A stretch of 64,000 nucleotides of DNA. It comes from JAPPHY01 sp034423135 (GTDB taxonomy: Bacteria; Chloroflexota; Dehalococcoidia; Lucifugimonadales; UBA2985). Made by a program: the position numbers and the translations under genes. The stretch's first letter is position 1. Each line of letters starts with the position of its first letter. Location: NCBI GenBank assembly GCA_034423135.1, contig DAOUJC010000008.1:1-64000 (forward strand), read 5' to 3'. The notes below the pieces were generated by a model, which had not been told where the DNA came from, did not search any database, and worked only from the letters and a program-made list of their open reading frames with translations. This document shows positions 53,701 to 61,497 of the stretch, piece after piece.

Positions 53701-54395
53701 AGCCGCTTATCGTCGAGCAGGTTGGTGTTCGTGTGGATGCAGATGAGAAGGTCCTGCGCCTCCGCGTCAGCCTGGTGGGTATAGTGGGCATCGTTGGTCG
53801 CAACGAGGGGCAGGCCCGTGTCCTGCGACAGTCGAAGCAGGGCTTCGTTCAGCCGGTCGAGCTCCGGCACGTTCTTGTGACGCTGCATCTCCAGGTAGAA
53901 GTCGTCGAACGTGTCGCGGTACCATAGCGCTGTCTCGCGGGCGTCGTCGTAACGGCCTTCGATGAGGAGCTTGGGCACCTCGGCGGTTGGGCAGCCCGAA
54001 AGCGCGATAAGGCCTGAGCTGTGCAATCGCAGCAACTCCTTGTCCACCCTTGGCTTGTAGTAGAAGCCCTCCAGGTGGGACTTGGAGGAGAGCTTGAGTA
54101 GATTCTGATACCCCTCCATGTTGCGGGCCAGCAGAAGCAGGTGATAGGGGCTCCGGTCTGCAGCGGACTTGCTGTGGCGGCTGCCCTGGGCAAGGTAGGC
54201 CTCCAGGCCGATGATGGGCTTGATGCCGGCCTCCTTGCACGCGGTGTAGAATTCGATAGCGCCGTAGAGTCCTCCGTGGTCGGTGATGGCAAGGGCGGTC
54301 ATGCCGAGGTCGCGGGCGCGCTCGACCATCGGGCCGATGCGGCTCAGGCCGTCGAGCATGCTGAACTCGGTGTGGTTGTGGAGGTGGACGAACAA
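50718..54395 (-). CDS. dnaE: DNA polymerase III alpha subunit
   Basis: 1225 residues if started at the TTG at 54395, just before FVHLHNHTEFSMLDGLSRIG (PHP domain). A TATAAT -10 at 54424-54429 makes longer starts unlikely. Palm motifs include GVRGSAAASLVLYCLGVTDIDP and PDIDMDFQDDRRDEVIAYV (catalytic Asp pair); the fingers, helix-hairpin-helix and OB-fold (LTVVGQVAHRRNGFTKEGKPFA) follow. After the OB-fold comes a 65-residue Asn/Ser/Gly/Pro linker, then a C-terminal domain ending YCPELHEELEMMVG. It is the replicative polymerase, DnaE1-like. Confidence 0.95.
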   Translation of the reverse strand: MFVHLHNHTEFSMLDGLSRIGPMVERARDLGMTALAITDHGGLYGAIEFYTACKEAGIKPIIGLEAYLAQGSRHSKSAADRSPYHLLLLARNMEGYQNLLKLSSKSHLEGFYYKPRVDKELLRLHSSGLIALSGCPTAEVPKLLIEGRYDDARETALWYRDTFDDFYLEMQRHKNVPELDRLNEALLRLSQDTGLPLVATNDAHYTHQADAEAQDLLICIHTNTNLLDDKRLKMSDDSYYLKSPEEMEELFADLPEAIANTQRIADLCNLELDFSQLRIPEFKTPDGMTPEEYLEKLCRDGLAARYRNPSPEAQQRLDYELYVIEKTQFANYMLVVWDIAAFTRKQGILFGVRGSAAASLVLYCLGVTDIDPLRHRLVFERFLNLERREMPDIDMDFQDDRRDEVIAYVRRKYGGDHVAQIITFGTLGAKAAIRDTGRALGMTFSDVDRVARLIPAKSHSLEEALDTSPELREIYDADATLKNLVDKAQKLEGVVRHTSTHAAGVVITKEPLVEYLPLQRPVRGDSADDMAMTQFPMNPIAQLGLLKMDFLGLTNLTILSHVRDAVAERRGMDLDMGNIPLDDLKTFELLSSGETTGVFQLEGAGMRRYIQKLKPSSLGDISAMIALYRPGPMEHIDTFIDAKYGRAPIRYPHPTMKDILEETYGVIVYQDQVLLIAQAFAGYSLGEADVVRKAMGKKSPEVMQQEKEKFLEGATANGFDQDLAEEVFQLIEPFAGYAFNKAHSVSYAMIAYWTAYFKANYPEEYMAAVMNAHSGQTDKIAIDVAECLRLGIPVLLPDVNRSESHFSIEEREDGRTAIRFGLASVKNVGSMAVSPLVEERKQKGAYISIEDLCRRADMASLNRRSLESLIKVGAFDGLGARGSLLDNVERITSEAQREAQLKVSGQTSMFDMLSETASAPIIPVSPEDSDVEQRDKLAWEKELLGSFISENPLSALAHRLPDNVVISRDRLDGDVDGKRLTVVGQVAHRRNGFTKEGKPFASVSLELLGGSVEVMVWSKAYDRTQHLWYEGSIVQIAGRARLRGEEISLSCDEASPYTPDAEGDAVLSQETRESDTNGRVSPAPVPSAASNDHGAPPMPDTASNGNGSLSPPGSLVNGVANVPSGHKTDANGSNGAAPRSAKLWIRLEESSDPVHDEYLLRGVVKLLMNYPGNGPVGLRIITEGRTVIGELPELPINYCPELHEELEMMVGAGGVEVEGGDSGAP

Positions 54396-54423
54396 TTCTG
54401 CCCCGGATGGAAAAACTTCCGTG

Positions 54424-54429
54424 ATTATA
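54424..54429 (-). promoter_or_regulatory. -10 element of dnaE
   Basis: Perfect TATAAT on the minus strand about 29 nt before the chosen TTG; no clear -35. Confidence 0.5.
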
Positions 54430-54641
54430 GCATTGCGCAGGGTCTCCGGCACTACATGTTGTGGGAGATTTCGGCCGGATTTCCCGACTTCGCGCGGCTG
54501 GCGGCTGCCAAATTGGTTGTTTGCCGCGAAAGGACTCTTGGCAGGCGAGGGCTTCGGTAGGCCCAGCAATTGAAGGTGCCGTCTGTACTGTTGCGCGGTG
54601 CTCGCGACTGTGCGAGTGCGAGATCCTGTTGCCCGACCAAC

Positions 54642-54678
54642 ATGTGCTACTTCAAAGTGGAATCTTGAATTAGCACAT
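54642..54678. promoter_or_regulatory. Inverted repeat operator candidate before the DUF4143 ATPase gene
   Basis: ATGTGCTACTTCAA (54642-54655) and TTGAATTAGCACAT (54665-54678) pair over 13 of 14 positions with a 9-nt centre. It sits just upstream of the -10 TAGAAT (54688-54693), covering the -35 region, and ends 21 nt before the ATG. Confidence 0.55.
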
Positions 54679-54699
54679 AATCAGCGGTAGAATACTGCC

Positions 54700-55872
54700 A
54701 TGCCAGTCGAGCGAGACCTCACAACCGGCCTGCTGAAGGCTGCGGAGAGAGCTCCGTCAATAACGCTCACGGGGCCACGGCAGAGCGGCAAGACCACACT
54801 CTGCCGGACCGCCTTCCCGCACCACGCTTACGTCAACCTGGAAGCCCCGGACATCCGACAGTTTGCCACGGATGACCCGCGCAGCTTTCTGGCGCAGTTC
54901 TCCGATTCTGCAATCATTGACGAGGTGCAACGCGCTCCGTCACTCCTTTCCTACCTGCAAGGCACTATTGACGATAACCCCACGCCTGGCAGGTGGATTC
55001 TGACGGGTTCGCACAACCTGGCCGTGGCCGAATCAGTAAGCCAGTCCCTGGCAGGGCGCACGTCGGTTCATCACCTCTTGCCCCTTGCGAGGAGCGAGGT
55101 AGAACGGTTCCCGAATTACCCGTCCGCGCTGGAGGAGACGCTCTTCTACGGCGGATACCCTCGCATTCTCAATGACGAGCTGGACCCTACCGAGTGGCTG
55201 GGGTCGTACGTTGCCACCTACCTGGAACGGGACGTGAGAACAGTGAGTCGCGTGGGCGACCTCACGGCGTTTCAGCGCTTCCTGGAGCTTTGCGCCGGCC
55301 GTACTTCTCAGCTTCTGAACATCTCGCGGCTGGCCAGCGATTGCGGGGTCTCGCAGCCCACAGCCGCGGCGTGGCTGAGCATTCTGGAGTCCAGCTTCAT
55401 CCTCTTTCGGCTGCCGCCCTTCCACGCCAATCTCAACAAGCGGTTGGTGAGGATGCCCAAGCTCCACTTCTACGATACCGGCCTGATATGCTGGCTCCTG
55501 GGCATTCGCCATGCCGATCAGCTGCGTACTCACCCCCTGCGCGGACCAATCTTCGAAACCTGGGTTGTTTCCGAGATCGTCAAGCACCGGCTGAACAGGG
55601 GTGAGAGCAGGGGCCTGTTCTTCTACCGTAACCGGGAGGGGGCGGAGGTAGACCTGGTGATCGAGAATCCCTCAGGCTGCACGCTGGTAGAGGCGAAAGC
55701 TTCGCAGACGCCCAGTTCCAGCCTGTTCGACCGGGCGCGCAGAGTACAACGCCACCTGGACGGCGCGAGCCTTGCTTCGAACGTTGTGGTGGCCTACGGC
55801 GGCACCGACCCTCAAAGCAGGGAGATCGGCCGATTGGTCCAGTGGGATCGCCTTCAAGATGAGGCGTGGTAG
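54700..55872 (+). CDS. AAA ATPase with C-terminal DUF4143 (AAA_14 family)
   Basis: 390 residues. Walker A TLTGPRQSGKTTL (about 22-34), Walker B SAIIDEVQRAPSLL, sensor WILTGSHNL, a winged-helix part (LLNISRLASDCGVSQPTAAAWLSILESSFILFRLPPF) and a C-terminal nuclease-like DUF4143 region with EVDLVIENPSGCTLVEAKAS resembling the D-(x)n-ExK core. These ATPases are common accessory genes of unknown role, patchily distributed. The -10 lies 6 nt before the ATG, so the message is probably leaderless, and a palindrome upstream suggests autoregulation. Confidence 0.9.
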   Translation: MPVERDLTTGLLKAAERAPSITLTGPRQSGKTTLCRTAFPHHAYVNLEAPDIRQFATDDPRSFLAQFSDSAIIDEVQRAPSLLSYLQGTIDDNPTPGRWILTGSHNLAVAESVSQSLAGRTSVHHLLPLARSEVERFPNYPSALEETLFYGGYPRILNDELDPTEWLGSYVATYLERDVRTVSRVGDLTAFQRFLELCAGRTSQLLNISRLASDCGVSQPTAAAWLSILESSFILFRLPPFHANLNKRLVRMPKLHFYDTGLICWLLGIRHADQLRTHPLRGPIFETWVVSEIVKHRLNRGESRGLFFYRNREGAEVDLVIENPSGCTLVEAKASQTPSSSLFDRARRVQRHLDGASLASNVVVAYGGTDPQSREIGRLVQWDRLQDEAW

Positions 55873-55894
55873 CGGAATCGTCCCTGGGCGCGGC

Positions 55895-56686
55895 TCACTT
55901 GCCCCGGTATTCGGGTGGACGCTTCTCGAGAAACGCGCGAGCGGCCTCTTCCGCATCCTCCGTAGCCGAGAGCAGCGCGTTGGCCTCGCTTTCGCGCTGC
56001 ATCGCCGAGGCCAGATCTGTGACTTCGTCTCCGTTCAGCAGTGCGCGCGTCGCGCGGACGGCGAGAGGCGGGTTGGCGGCGATTTCGTCAGCCAGGGCCG
56101 CGGCCTCCTGCATGAGCCTGTCCGCAGGTACCACGCGGCTGACCAATCCCTTCTCCAATGCCCACTGAGCATCGTAGACGGCGCCGGTTAGCGCCATCTC
56201 CATCGCTACCGCTGCGCCAACCACCCTTGGCAGCAGGAGAGAAGCGCCCGAATCCGGCACCAACGAGCGCTTGACGAAGATGGAGGCGAAGCCCGCTTCT
56301 TGCGAGGCTATTCTGATGTCGCATGCTAGGGCGATGGCCAGGCCGGCCCCAGCCGCAACGCCGTTCACCGCTGCAATCACCGGCTGAGGCATGCTCCGGA
56401 TGCGGGCGCTCAGATCAGTGATGCGGAGACCGGGCTGAACATCACCGGCGTCCGTACCGGGCTCGAGCAGCTCGTTTACGTCTGCGCCGGAGCAGAAGCC
56501 TCGTCCCGAGCCGGTCAGAATCGCAACGCGGATGTTGGCGTCCTCCGCAATCTCAGCCAGAACCAGGTGCAACTCCGCCGCCATTCGGGACGTGAGCGCG
56601 TTCAGCTTTTCCGGCCTGTTCATCGTCACGCAGGCGACGTGGCCGGAGCATTCCACTTCAACGTGCATGCGGCTATCCGTGGTCAT
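55895..56686 (-). CDS. Enoyl-CoA hydratase/isomerase family protein
   Basis: 263 residues, typical crotonase length. VACVTMNRPEKLNALTSRMAAEL, the oxyanion hole region RVAILTGSGRGFCSGADVNEL, IAAVNGVAAGAGLAIALACDIRIAS and the C-terminal PPEYRGK end fit the family. The two catalytic Glu of true hydratases lie near IASQEAGFASIFVKRSLVPDSGASLLLPRVVG; a Gly-Ser/Asp rich replacement leaves hydratase versus isomerase open. A TATAAT -10 (56724-56729, minus) precedes it. It ends close to the convergent ATPase gene. Confidence 0.9.
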   Translation of the reverse strand: MTTDSRMHVEVECSGHVACVTMNRPEKLNALTSRMAAELHLVLAEIAEDANIRVAILTGSGRGFCSGADVNELLEPGTDAGDVQPGLRITDLSARIRSMPQPVIAAVNGVAAGAGLAIALACDIRIASQEAGFASIFVKRSLVPDSGASLLLPRVVGAAVAMEMALTGAVYDAQWALEKGLVSRVVPADRLMQEAAALADEIAANPPLAVRATRALLNGDEVTDLASAMQRESEANALLSATEDAEEAARAFLEKRPPEYRGK

Positions 56687-56723
56687 GGGGGAGGGCAGCG
56701 GTCAGGTTCGACGTGCAGTAGAC

Positions 56724-56729
56724 ATTATA
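56724..56729 (-). promoter_or_regulatory. -10 element of the enoyl-CoA hydratase gene
   Basis: Perfect TATAAT on the minus strand, about 38 nt before the ATG; -35 not clear. Confidence 0.5.
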
Positions 56730-56907
56730 CCGCACAGGAGAGGTGAGGAGCGCCGACGCGGCTGGAACAGGAGGGACACCACCGGGGTGAGGAGAGCGTA
56801 GCTGAACTGAAATACCAGGCTCCAGTTGCGCCCGGCAGGCCCGCCGACAGAATCTCAAAGCCGGGCTTGGCCATTTTGGCCGCCAAATGGAACTGTGCCT
56901 AGTTGAT

Positions 56908-56965
56908 CCAAGCAAGTGAGGCCGCCCGACTCAAATGGGTGATTCAGGCGGCCTCACTTGCTTGG
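56908..56965 (-). terminator. 19-bp hairpin downstream of the DUF5679 gene
   Basis: CCAAGCAAGTGAGGCCGCC (56908-56926) pairs perfectly with its inverse at 56947-56965 across a 20-nt loop, starting 8 nt after the DUF5679 stop. No T-tract follows on either strand, so it may stop transcription imperfectly or protect the mRNA 3' end. Between 56687 and 56907 I see no supportable gene. Confidence 0.55.
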
Positions 56966-56973
56966 TAGATTAC

Positions 56974-57114
56974 CTATGCCTTGCCGATGCGGAACATCTT
57001 GATGCCGCACTTCGGGCAGATGCCCTGGGTAGCCGGACGACCGTTCTTCATGGTGATGGCCTGGGTATCGCTCATCTCCTGCTGAGAACGGCACTTCACG
57101 CAATAGCCCTGCAT
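56974..57114 (-). CDS. 46-residue zinc-ribbon protein (DUF5679 family)
   Basis: The minus strand reads MQGYCVKCRSQQEM...QGICPKCGIKMFRIGKA-stop from an ATG with GGAGGTG 5 nt upstream. Two CxxC pairs (C5/C8 and C33/C36) form a zinc ribbon, with ITMKNGRPATQG between them. This is the DUF5679 pattern, a tiny conserved protein of unknown role in Chloroflexota and Actinobacteria. A promoter with 17-bp spacing and a strong hairpin after the stop make it an independent transcription unit of about 200 nt, which fits abundant expression. Confidence 0.85.
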   Translation of the reverse strand: MQGYCVKCRSQQEMSDTQAITMKNGRPATQGICPKCGIKMFRIGKA

Positions 57115-57143
57115 GGAGTCACCTCCAGAATTAGATTGTGCCT

Positions 57144-57172
57144 ATTCTATAACAGATTGGTCGCAAGCGTAA
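57144..57172 (-). promoter_or_regulatory. Promoter of the DUF5679 gene
   Basis: On the minus strand: TTACGC (57172-57167), 17-bp spacer, TAGAAT (57149-57144), about 30 nt before the ATG. Confidence 0.55.
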
Positions 57173-57194
57173 CCCAATTTTGAGACAATTTAGG

Positions 57195-59996
57195 CTATTT
57201 CGGGGGCTGCGGAGGAGCAGGGACCAGGTATTCCGGCGGTATCGGAACGGCTCCCTGCTCATCGCCCTGTTCCCACCAGAGCAGTGTGACCTGGGGATCG
57301 CCCAGCGCGTGACGGAAGGTCACTCGTATCGGGTGCCTACCGGGCGACAGTCGCGAGGCGCCGCTCCGGGACTCGAAGGCGGTGTCCGCTCCCTCCGCGA
57401 GCCCCGGGTTGTCCACCACGACCGAGTCTCCAATCGTCAGCGTGGCCGGGCCGCTTGAGTCCAGTCTGAACCCGTAGTCACCAGCTTTATCGATGAGCAG
57501 GCCGCCCTCCCAGCGGATCCTGAACTCGCCTATGTAAGGACGCTCGTGGAAGAAGAAGGAGAGCATGGGGTCGATTTGCTGGTACGCCTCGGTGGGCACT
57601 TCCGGGAAGCGGGGGGCCATGTATGTGCCCAGCAGGCCATGAGAACGATCGCCGAAGTAGAGGTTGGGCGTGCTCACGACGCTCGGCTCAGTTCCGGGAC
57701 GTGACCACGTCAACCGTGTGCGGCCGTCCGTGTCCCGCACCACGTCCCGGACCTCAAGGCTGTGGAAGCCCACAGCAAGCGGAATCTCGACTTCACCCGG
57801 GCCGCTCAGCACCTCCGCACCGCCTATCGTGAGCGTTGCGTCATGCGAACCTTCCAGCGTGAGCTTGTATGTCATGAAGTCGCGCACGTGGAGAGAGCCG
57901 GTCCACTCGGCGGCGAGCGGTAGTCTTTCGCCGTACTCGGACCAGGCAAAGTCGATGCGAGACACCCTATCCTCCGTATCGGCAGGCTGCCCCGCCGTCT
58001 GAGTGGACAGTTGGAGCGCGATCCCCTGCGGCCGGTACACGTCGAGTGAGTCCACCTCCATGGAGTAGAGGAGAGGCTGCTCCGGCCCCCTGCCGAAGTC
58101 CACCAGCGAGAAGCTCCGTCCGGGATAGAATTGCTCGAATCGGTTGAAGTGCTGCTGTTGGCGCGTATCGAAGTAGACCAGAGCGCCCTCACCGCTGCCC
58201 GACGCCGGTGGATGCCTGGCCGGCACGAATGTCTCGATGCGCAGCGGTTCGTCCACCAGGTAGCTGATGACCGGGTAGTGCGGCAGGTATGGCGAAAGTA
58301 CAACGTCGTAGTCGGACGATGGCAGGGCCTGCAGACGGCGGGCGACCTCGGTCTGCTCCGGGCTGAATGACGCCCAGGAGATCAGGTTGTCCCTCTGGAC
58401 ATGGAAGTAGGTGTGGAAGTTGTCGTAGGCGGTGACTGCGAGACCCAGCGCCAGCGGCACGCCCAAGGCGACGGCAGCATGGCGTGGCGTGGGGAACAGG
58501 TTCGCCGCGGGGACGATTATGGCCGCAATGCCAACGCCCGCAAACGCGTAGGCCACTGGCAACGCTCCCACGACGCGCAGGCTATTGGGCGCCTCTATGG
58601 GCAGCGTGATCAGGCCGGGCAGCAGAGCGACGAAGAACCACACCAGCAGGAGGAACGGCACGGGACGGTGTGGCCTAGACAGGCAGTACAGGAAGCCGAG
58701 CACAGCCATGGCCCCCGCGCCGAACGACAGCATTGGCTCCAATGGCACTCCATGCCGGCCGTTCACGTCACCGCTGTAGTTGAACATGAGGAGGTAGTTG
58801 TCCAGGTTCACCCCAATCGAGGTGAGAGGGTCGATAGTGGGCCCCATGTTGAGCGACGTGACAACTGCAGCCCTCCCCCAGAAGAACTCGACGTTCGTGA
58901 CGGCGTACTGCAGCAGGGGCGCCGCGACCAGCACTGCGCCGGCTGTGAACGACGCCGCACGCGCAAGGGTTTCGCGAGCGGGCGGGCGGTGCATCACAAG
59001 CGCAAACCCGGCCACCAGAATCAGCGCGGCGGGCATTGTCCTCAGCGCCTGGTAGAACCAGAACCCGGAGCCAAGAACCATGCCGGCAAGCGCGAACGAC
59101 GCCACGTCATTCCTGCGCAGGGCCCACAGAAAGGTGAATACCACTCCCACGCCCAGGAGGGTCGCCGTGGTGCCAGGCATTCCACTCCGGCCCCACGTGA
59201 TGTCCCAGCTCGATACCGCCACCAGGAACGCGACCAGCAGCGCGATTCGCCATCCCATGAGGCGGCGCAGCAGCAGGCACAGCAGCAGGATGAACCCCAC
59301 GTCCAGCAACGCCGACGGCAGCCTCACCGCGGTGGCGCTTCTGCCGAGAGCGGCCACCGACGCCGCCTGTACCGCTATGAACGGAGACGCGAGGTTCGCA
59401 GCCGGCACGAAGATGGGGCGGTGCGAGCTGTCCTCCAGCATCTCAACGGCGCTCATGCCGTGGACGGCCTCGTCAAACCACAGCCCGAACGGGAGATTCT
59501 CCAGCGCAACTACGCGTAGCAGGAGTGCAAGCCCGAGAATGGCTCCTACGGCGGCAATCTCGATGCGGGTGGCCGCGGATGGCCGCTTGGCCGCCCCTCT
59601 GAGCCTGCGCATGACGCCGGCAGGCGATGGGCGCAGCAGCACGTACAGGAATGCGATCAGGCTGGCGGCGTGGAGCGCCCAAGCCAGTGCATCGTCAGGG
59701 TTGGAGTGTGAGCGATACAGGCTAAGCGCAAGAAAGGGCAGCGCGGCGAGCAGAGCCAGGACAAGCCTGCGCAGCCTGTGGTCCTCACTGATTCGTTCGG
59801 GAGCGGCCGGCGTGAGCGGGTCGCTGCGGAACAGGGCAGTCTCGCGGGGTCGGGCCGCGACTAGAGCGGCGCCTCCAGCTGCGAACAGCAGGAGCCCAAT
59901 CGCCAGGGCGTCCGCGTGTTCGAGGAAGTACTGGCCCGTAAGCGCCAGAGCCAGCGCCGCCAGCGCAAGTAGACCCCTGGTCTGCGCGGCGTTCAA
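57195..59996 (-). CDS. GT-C membrane glycosyltransferase (GT39/PMT-like) with C-terminal PA14 domain
   Basis: 933 residues from a TTG at 59996. About 14 membrane helices occupy residues 1-545. The first large loop has the GT-C acidic motif LPFGLWFDEAVHGMSAVEM, expected to bind a polyprenyl-phosphate sugar and metal. Two extracytoplasmic beta domains follow: one around 600-780 (EVDSLDVYRPQGIAL, WTGSLHVRDFMTYKLTLEGSHDATLTIGG) and a PA14-like domain around 790-925 (LGTYM, FRIRWEGGLLIDKAGDYGFRLDSSGPATLTIGDSVV, FRHALGDPQVTLLWW). PA14 binds carbohydrate in other proteins, so acceptor recognition outside the cell is plausible. Last of three co-directional genes. Confidence 0.82.
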   Translation of the reverse strand: MNAAQTRGLLALAALALALTGQYFLEHADALAIGLLLFAAGGAALVAARPRETALFRSDPLTPAAPERISEDHRLRRLVLALLAALPFLALSLYRSHSNPDDALAWALHAASLIAFLYVLLRPSPAGVMRRLRGAAKRPSAATRIEIAAVGAILGLALLLRVVALENLPFGLWFDEAVHGMSAVEMLEDSSHRPIFVPAANLASPFIAVQAASVAALGRSATAVRLPSALLDVGFILLLCLLLRRLMGWRIALLVAFLVAVSSWDITWGRSGMPGTTATLLGVGVVFTFLWALRRNDVASFALAGMVLGSGFWFYQALRTMPAALILVAGFALVMHRPPARETLARAASFTAGAVLVAAPLLQYAVTNVEFFWGRAAVVTSLNMGPTIDPLTSIGVNLDNYLLMFNYSGDVNGRHGVPLEPMLSFGAGAMAVLGFLYCLSRPHRPVPFLLLVWFFVALLPGLITLPIEAPNSLRVVGALPVAYAFAGVGIAAIIVPAANLFPTPRHAAVALGVPLALGLAVTAYDNFHTYFHVQRDNLISWASFSPEQTEVARRLQALPSSDYDVVLSPYLPHYPVISYLVDEPLRIETFVPARHPPASGSGEGALVYFDTRQQQHFNRFEQFYPGRSFSLVDFGRGPEQPLLYSMEVDSLDVYRPQGIALQLSTQTAGQPADTEDRVSRIDFAWSEYGERLPLAAEWTGSLHVRDFMTYKLTLEGSHDATLTIGGAEVLSGPGEVEIPLAVGFHSLEVRDVVRDTDGRTRLTWSRPGTEPSVVSTPNLYFGDRSHGLLGTYMAPRFPEVPTEAYQQIDPMLSFFFHERPYIGEFRIRWEGGLLIDKAGDYGFRLDSSGPATLTIGDSVVVDNPGLAEGADTAFESRSGASRLSPGRHPIRVTFRHALGDPQVTLLWWEQGDEQGAVPIPPEYLVPAPPQPPK

Positions 59997-59999
59997 CTG

Positions 60000-60380
60000 C
60001 TACCCGGAGTCCTCCGCCACGATGTCCGACTCCTCGGCAAGCACCAGCCACGGCTCGCCCCACTGGTCGGGGCTTTCGGTGTCCCACTCCTCGCTATCGC
60101 TGCCGCGCTTGAAGCGAAGCCCCCAGTCGCCTCCGTAGAGGAGAAAGGCGCTGCCGGCGCCGGAGTCGGAGATGCGCGCGTAGTACGCCGGGCACGGCGA
60201 GCCGCCGCCGTCGCTCTGCCAGCCCGTGACCCAGTGCAGCTCCTCCGGCCAGTGCGGGCCTGCGATGCGCACCTGACGCACGCGAACCGAGCTACCAAGG
60301 CGCTGATAGGTCAACAGTGGCAGGCCCGGACAGTTGTCGTTGTCCTCCACTTCCAGCGAGATGAACCCCTGTCCCTCCAA
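60000..60380 (-). CDS. Hypothetical protein (126 residues)
   Basis: Starts at a TTG (60380) 2 nt after the previous stop, GAGGAAG upstream. Soluble, acidic, Trp-rich beta protein: FISLEVEDNDNCPGLPLLTYQRLG, HWPEELHWVTGWQSDGG, GSAFLLYGGDWGLRFKRGSD. No signal, no membrane segment. Not recognised. Close spacing to the genes on both sides (2-3 nt) indicates one operon with the glycosyltransferase. Confidence 0.65.
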   Translation of the reverse strand: MEGQGFISLEVEDNDNCPGLPLLTYQRLGSSVRVRQVRIAGPHWPEELHWVTGWQSDGGGSPCPAYYARISDSGAGSAFLLYGGDWGLRFKRGSDSEEWDTESPDQWGEPWLVLAEESDIVAEDSG

Positions 60381-60382
60381 GG

Positions 60383-60739
60383 CTACTCTTCCTCACCGGT
60401 GTCCAGGCCAAGCGACACAAGCTCCGCGCGCAGCGTTTCAGTCCAGTCCTGCAACGGAACCGACAGCGGTACCACAATTTCGACCTCGCCGGTGTCCAGC
60501 AGACGTACGGCGCCGGGGTCCTCCTTGCCCAGGGGCACGGAGACCTGCTCGCGGTCGATACCCAGGTCGTCTGTAACCTCGAATATGAGGAACATGTCCT
60601 CCATGCCGATGGTGTCATCTTCCATTGCAGCGATTCGCTCCGGTATGACGTGCCGGTGCAGCGCAGGCTGGAGTCCCGCGCACTGCGAAACCGGCCAAGG
60701 CGTATAGTAGCTGTGGGGCTGCGGAGCGTCAACAAGCAT
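60383..60739 (-). CDS. Hypothetical protein (118 residues)
   Basis: From the ATG at 60739: MLVDAPQPHSYYTPWPVSQCAGLQPALHRHVIPERIAAMEDDTIGMEDMFLIFEVTDDLG, then QVSVPLGKEDPGAVRLLDTGEVEIVVPLSVPLQ and an acidic tail. No Shine-Dalgarno is visible before this ATG, and the frame stays open to 60943, so the start is uncertain; the longer version overlaps the divergent molybdoprotein gene and is less likely. Not recognised. Confidence 0.55.
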   Translation of the reverse strand: MLVDAPQPHSYYTPWPVSQCAGLQPALHRHVIPERIAAMEDDTIGMEDMFLIFEVTDDLGIDREQVSVPLGKEDPGAVRLLDTGEVEIVVPLSVPLQDWTETLRAELVSLGLDTGEEE

Positions 60740-60848
60740 GAAGCCTGCAATGTTGGGCGAGTTTTGCGGCGGTTGCGCATATGGGTTATCATAAATGCCG
60801 AGTGCGGCGCGCCCCACTGACGGGTTGCGACGATTGGAGGGAAGCTTG

Positions 60849-61481
60849 ATGGTCCAGCCCGCGTACAGCCCGGAGCACGACATAGAGCGGGAGGGGTCTG
60901 TTCCTCCGGGGCAGTTCGTCACCGACAAGTTTCCCGTCTTCACCTACGGCCGAACTCCCAAAATCGACATCGCGACATGGCGGCTGCGCTTGTTCGGTCT
61001 CGCGAACGACGTCACCCTCTCTTGGGATGACCTGATGGCCATGCCGCATACGCCCCTCAGGGCAGACCTGCACTGCGTGACCCGTTGGAGTCGACTGGAC
61101 AACCTTTGGGAGGGCGTGGCCTTCCGCGACGTGCTGCGCCTGGCCGACCCGCAGCCGGACGCCCGGTTCGTGACCGTTCACTGCTACGGAGGCTACACCA
61201 CCAACCTGTCACTGGACGTGCTGCGCGGCTCGGACGTGCTCCTGGCCCACTCCCACGACGAGCTTCCGCTGTCGCCGGAGCACGGCTGGCCCCTCAGGCT
61301 CGTTGTGCCGGGCCGCTACGGGTGGAAGAGCGCGAAGTGGGTGAGCGGCATCGAGTTCATGGCGCAGGACAGGCCGGGCTTCTGGGAAGTCCGGGGTTAC
61401 AGCAGCAGCGCCGACCCCTGGCTGGAGGAGCGCACGTGGACATCCGGTGGCACCGCGCGGGAACGGACGAAGCAGCCGTGA
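60849..61481 (+). CDS. Sulfite-oxidase-family molybdopterin oxidoreductase (YedY/MsrP-like core)
   Basis: 210 residues from the ATG preceded by GGAGGGAAG. The molybdopterin-binding domain has VTLSWDDLMAMPHTPLRADLHCVTRWSRLDNLWEGVAFRDVLRLA, in which Cys 76 ligates Mo, then VTVHCYGGYTTNLSLDVL, LLAHSHDELPLSPEHGWPLRLVVPGRYGWKSAKWVSGIEFM. There is no haem domain, no C-terminal dimerisation domain of sulfite oxidase, and no signal peptide, so a cytoplasmic small reductase/oxidase of unknown substrate is likely. The larC gene follows by 16 nt. Confidence 0.9.
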   Translation: MVQPAYSPEHDIEREGSVPPGQFVTDKFPVFTYGRTPKIDIATWRLRLFGLANDVTLSWDDLMAMPHTPLRADLHCVTRWSRLDNLWEGVAFRDVLRLADPQPDARFVTVHCYGGYTTNLSLDVLRGSDVLLAHSHDELPLSPEHGWPLRLVVPGRYGWKSAKWVSGIEFMAQDRPGFWEVRGYSSSADPWLEERTWTSGGTARERTKQP

Positions 61482-61497
61482 CGCTCAGGAGTAGGCT

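Noticed and set aside
56673..56915. 80-codon minus-strand ORF between the hydratase and DUF5679 genes
   Set aside because: No ribosome site, Pro/Ser/Arg-rich, and it overlaps the hydratase promoter.
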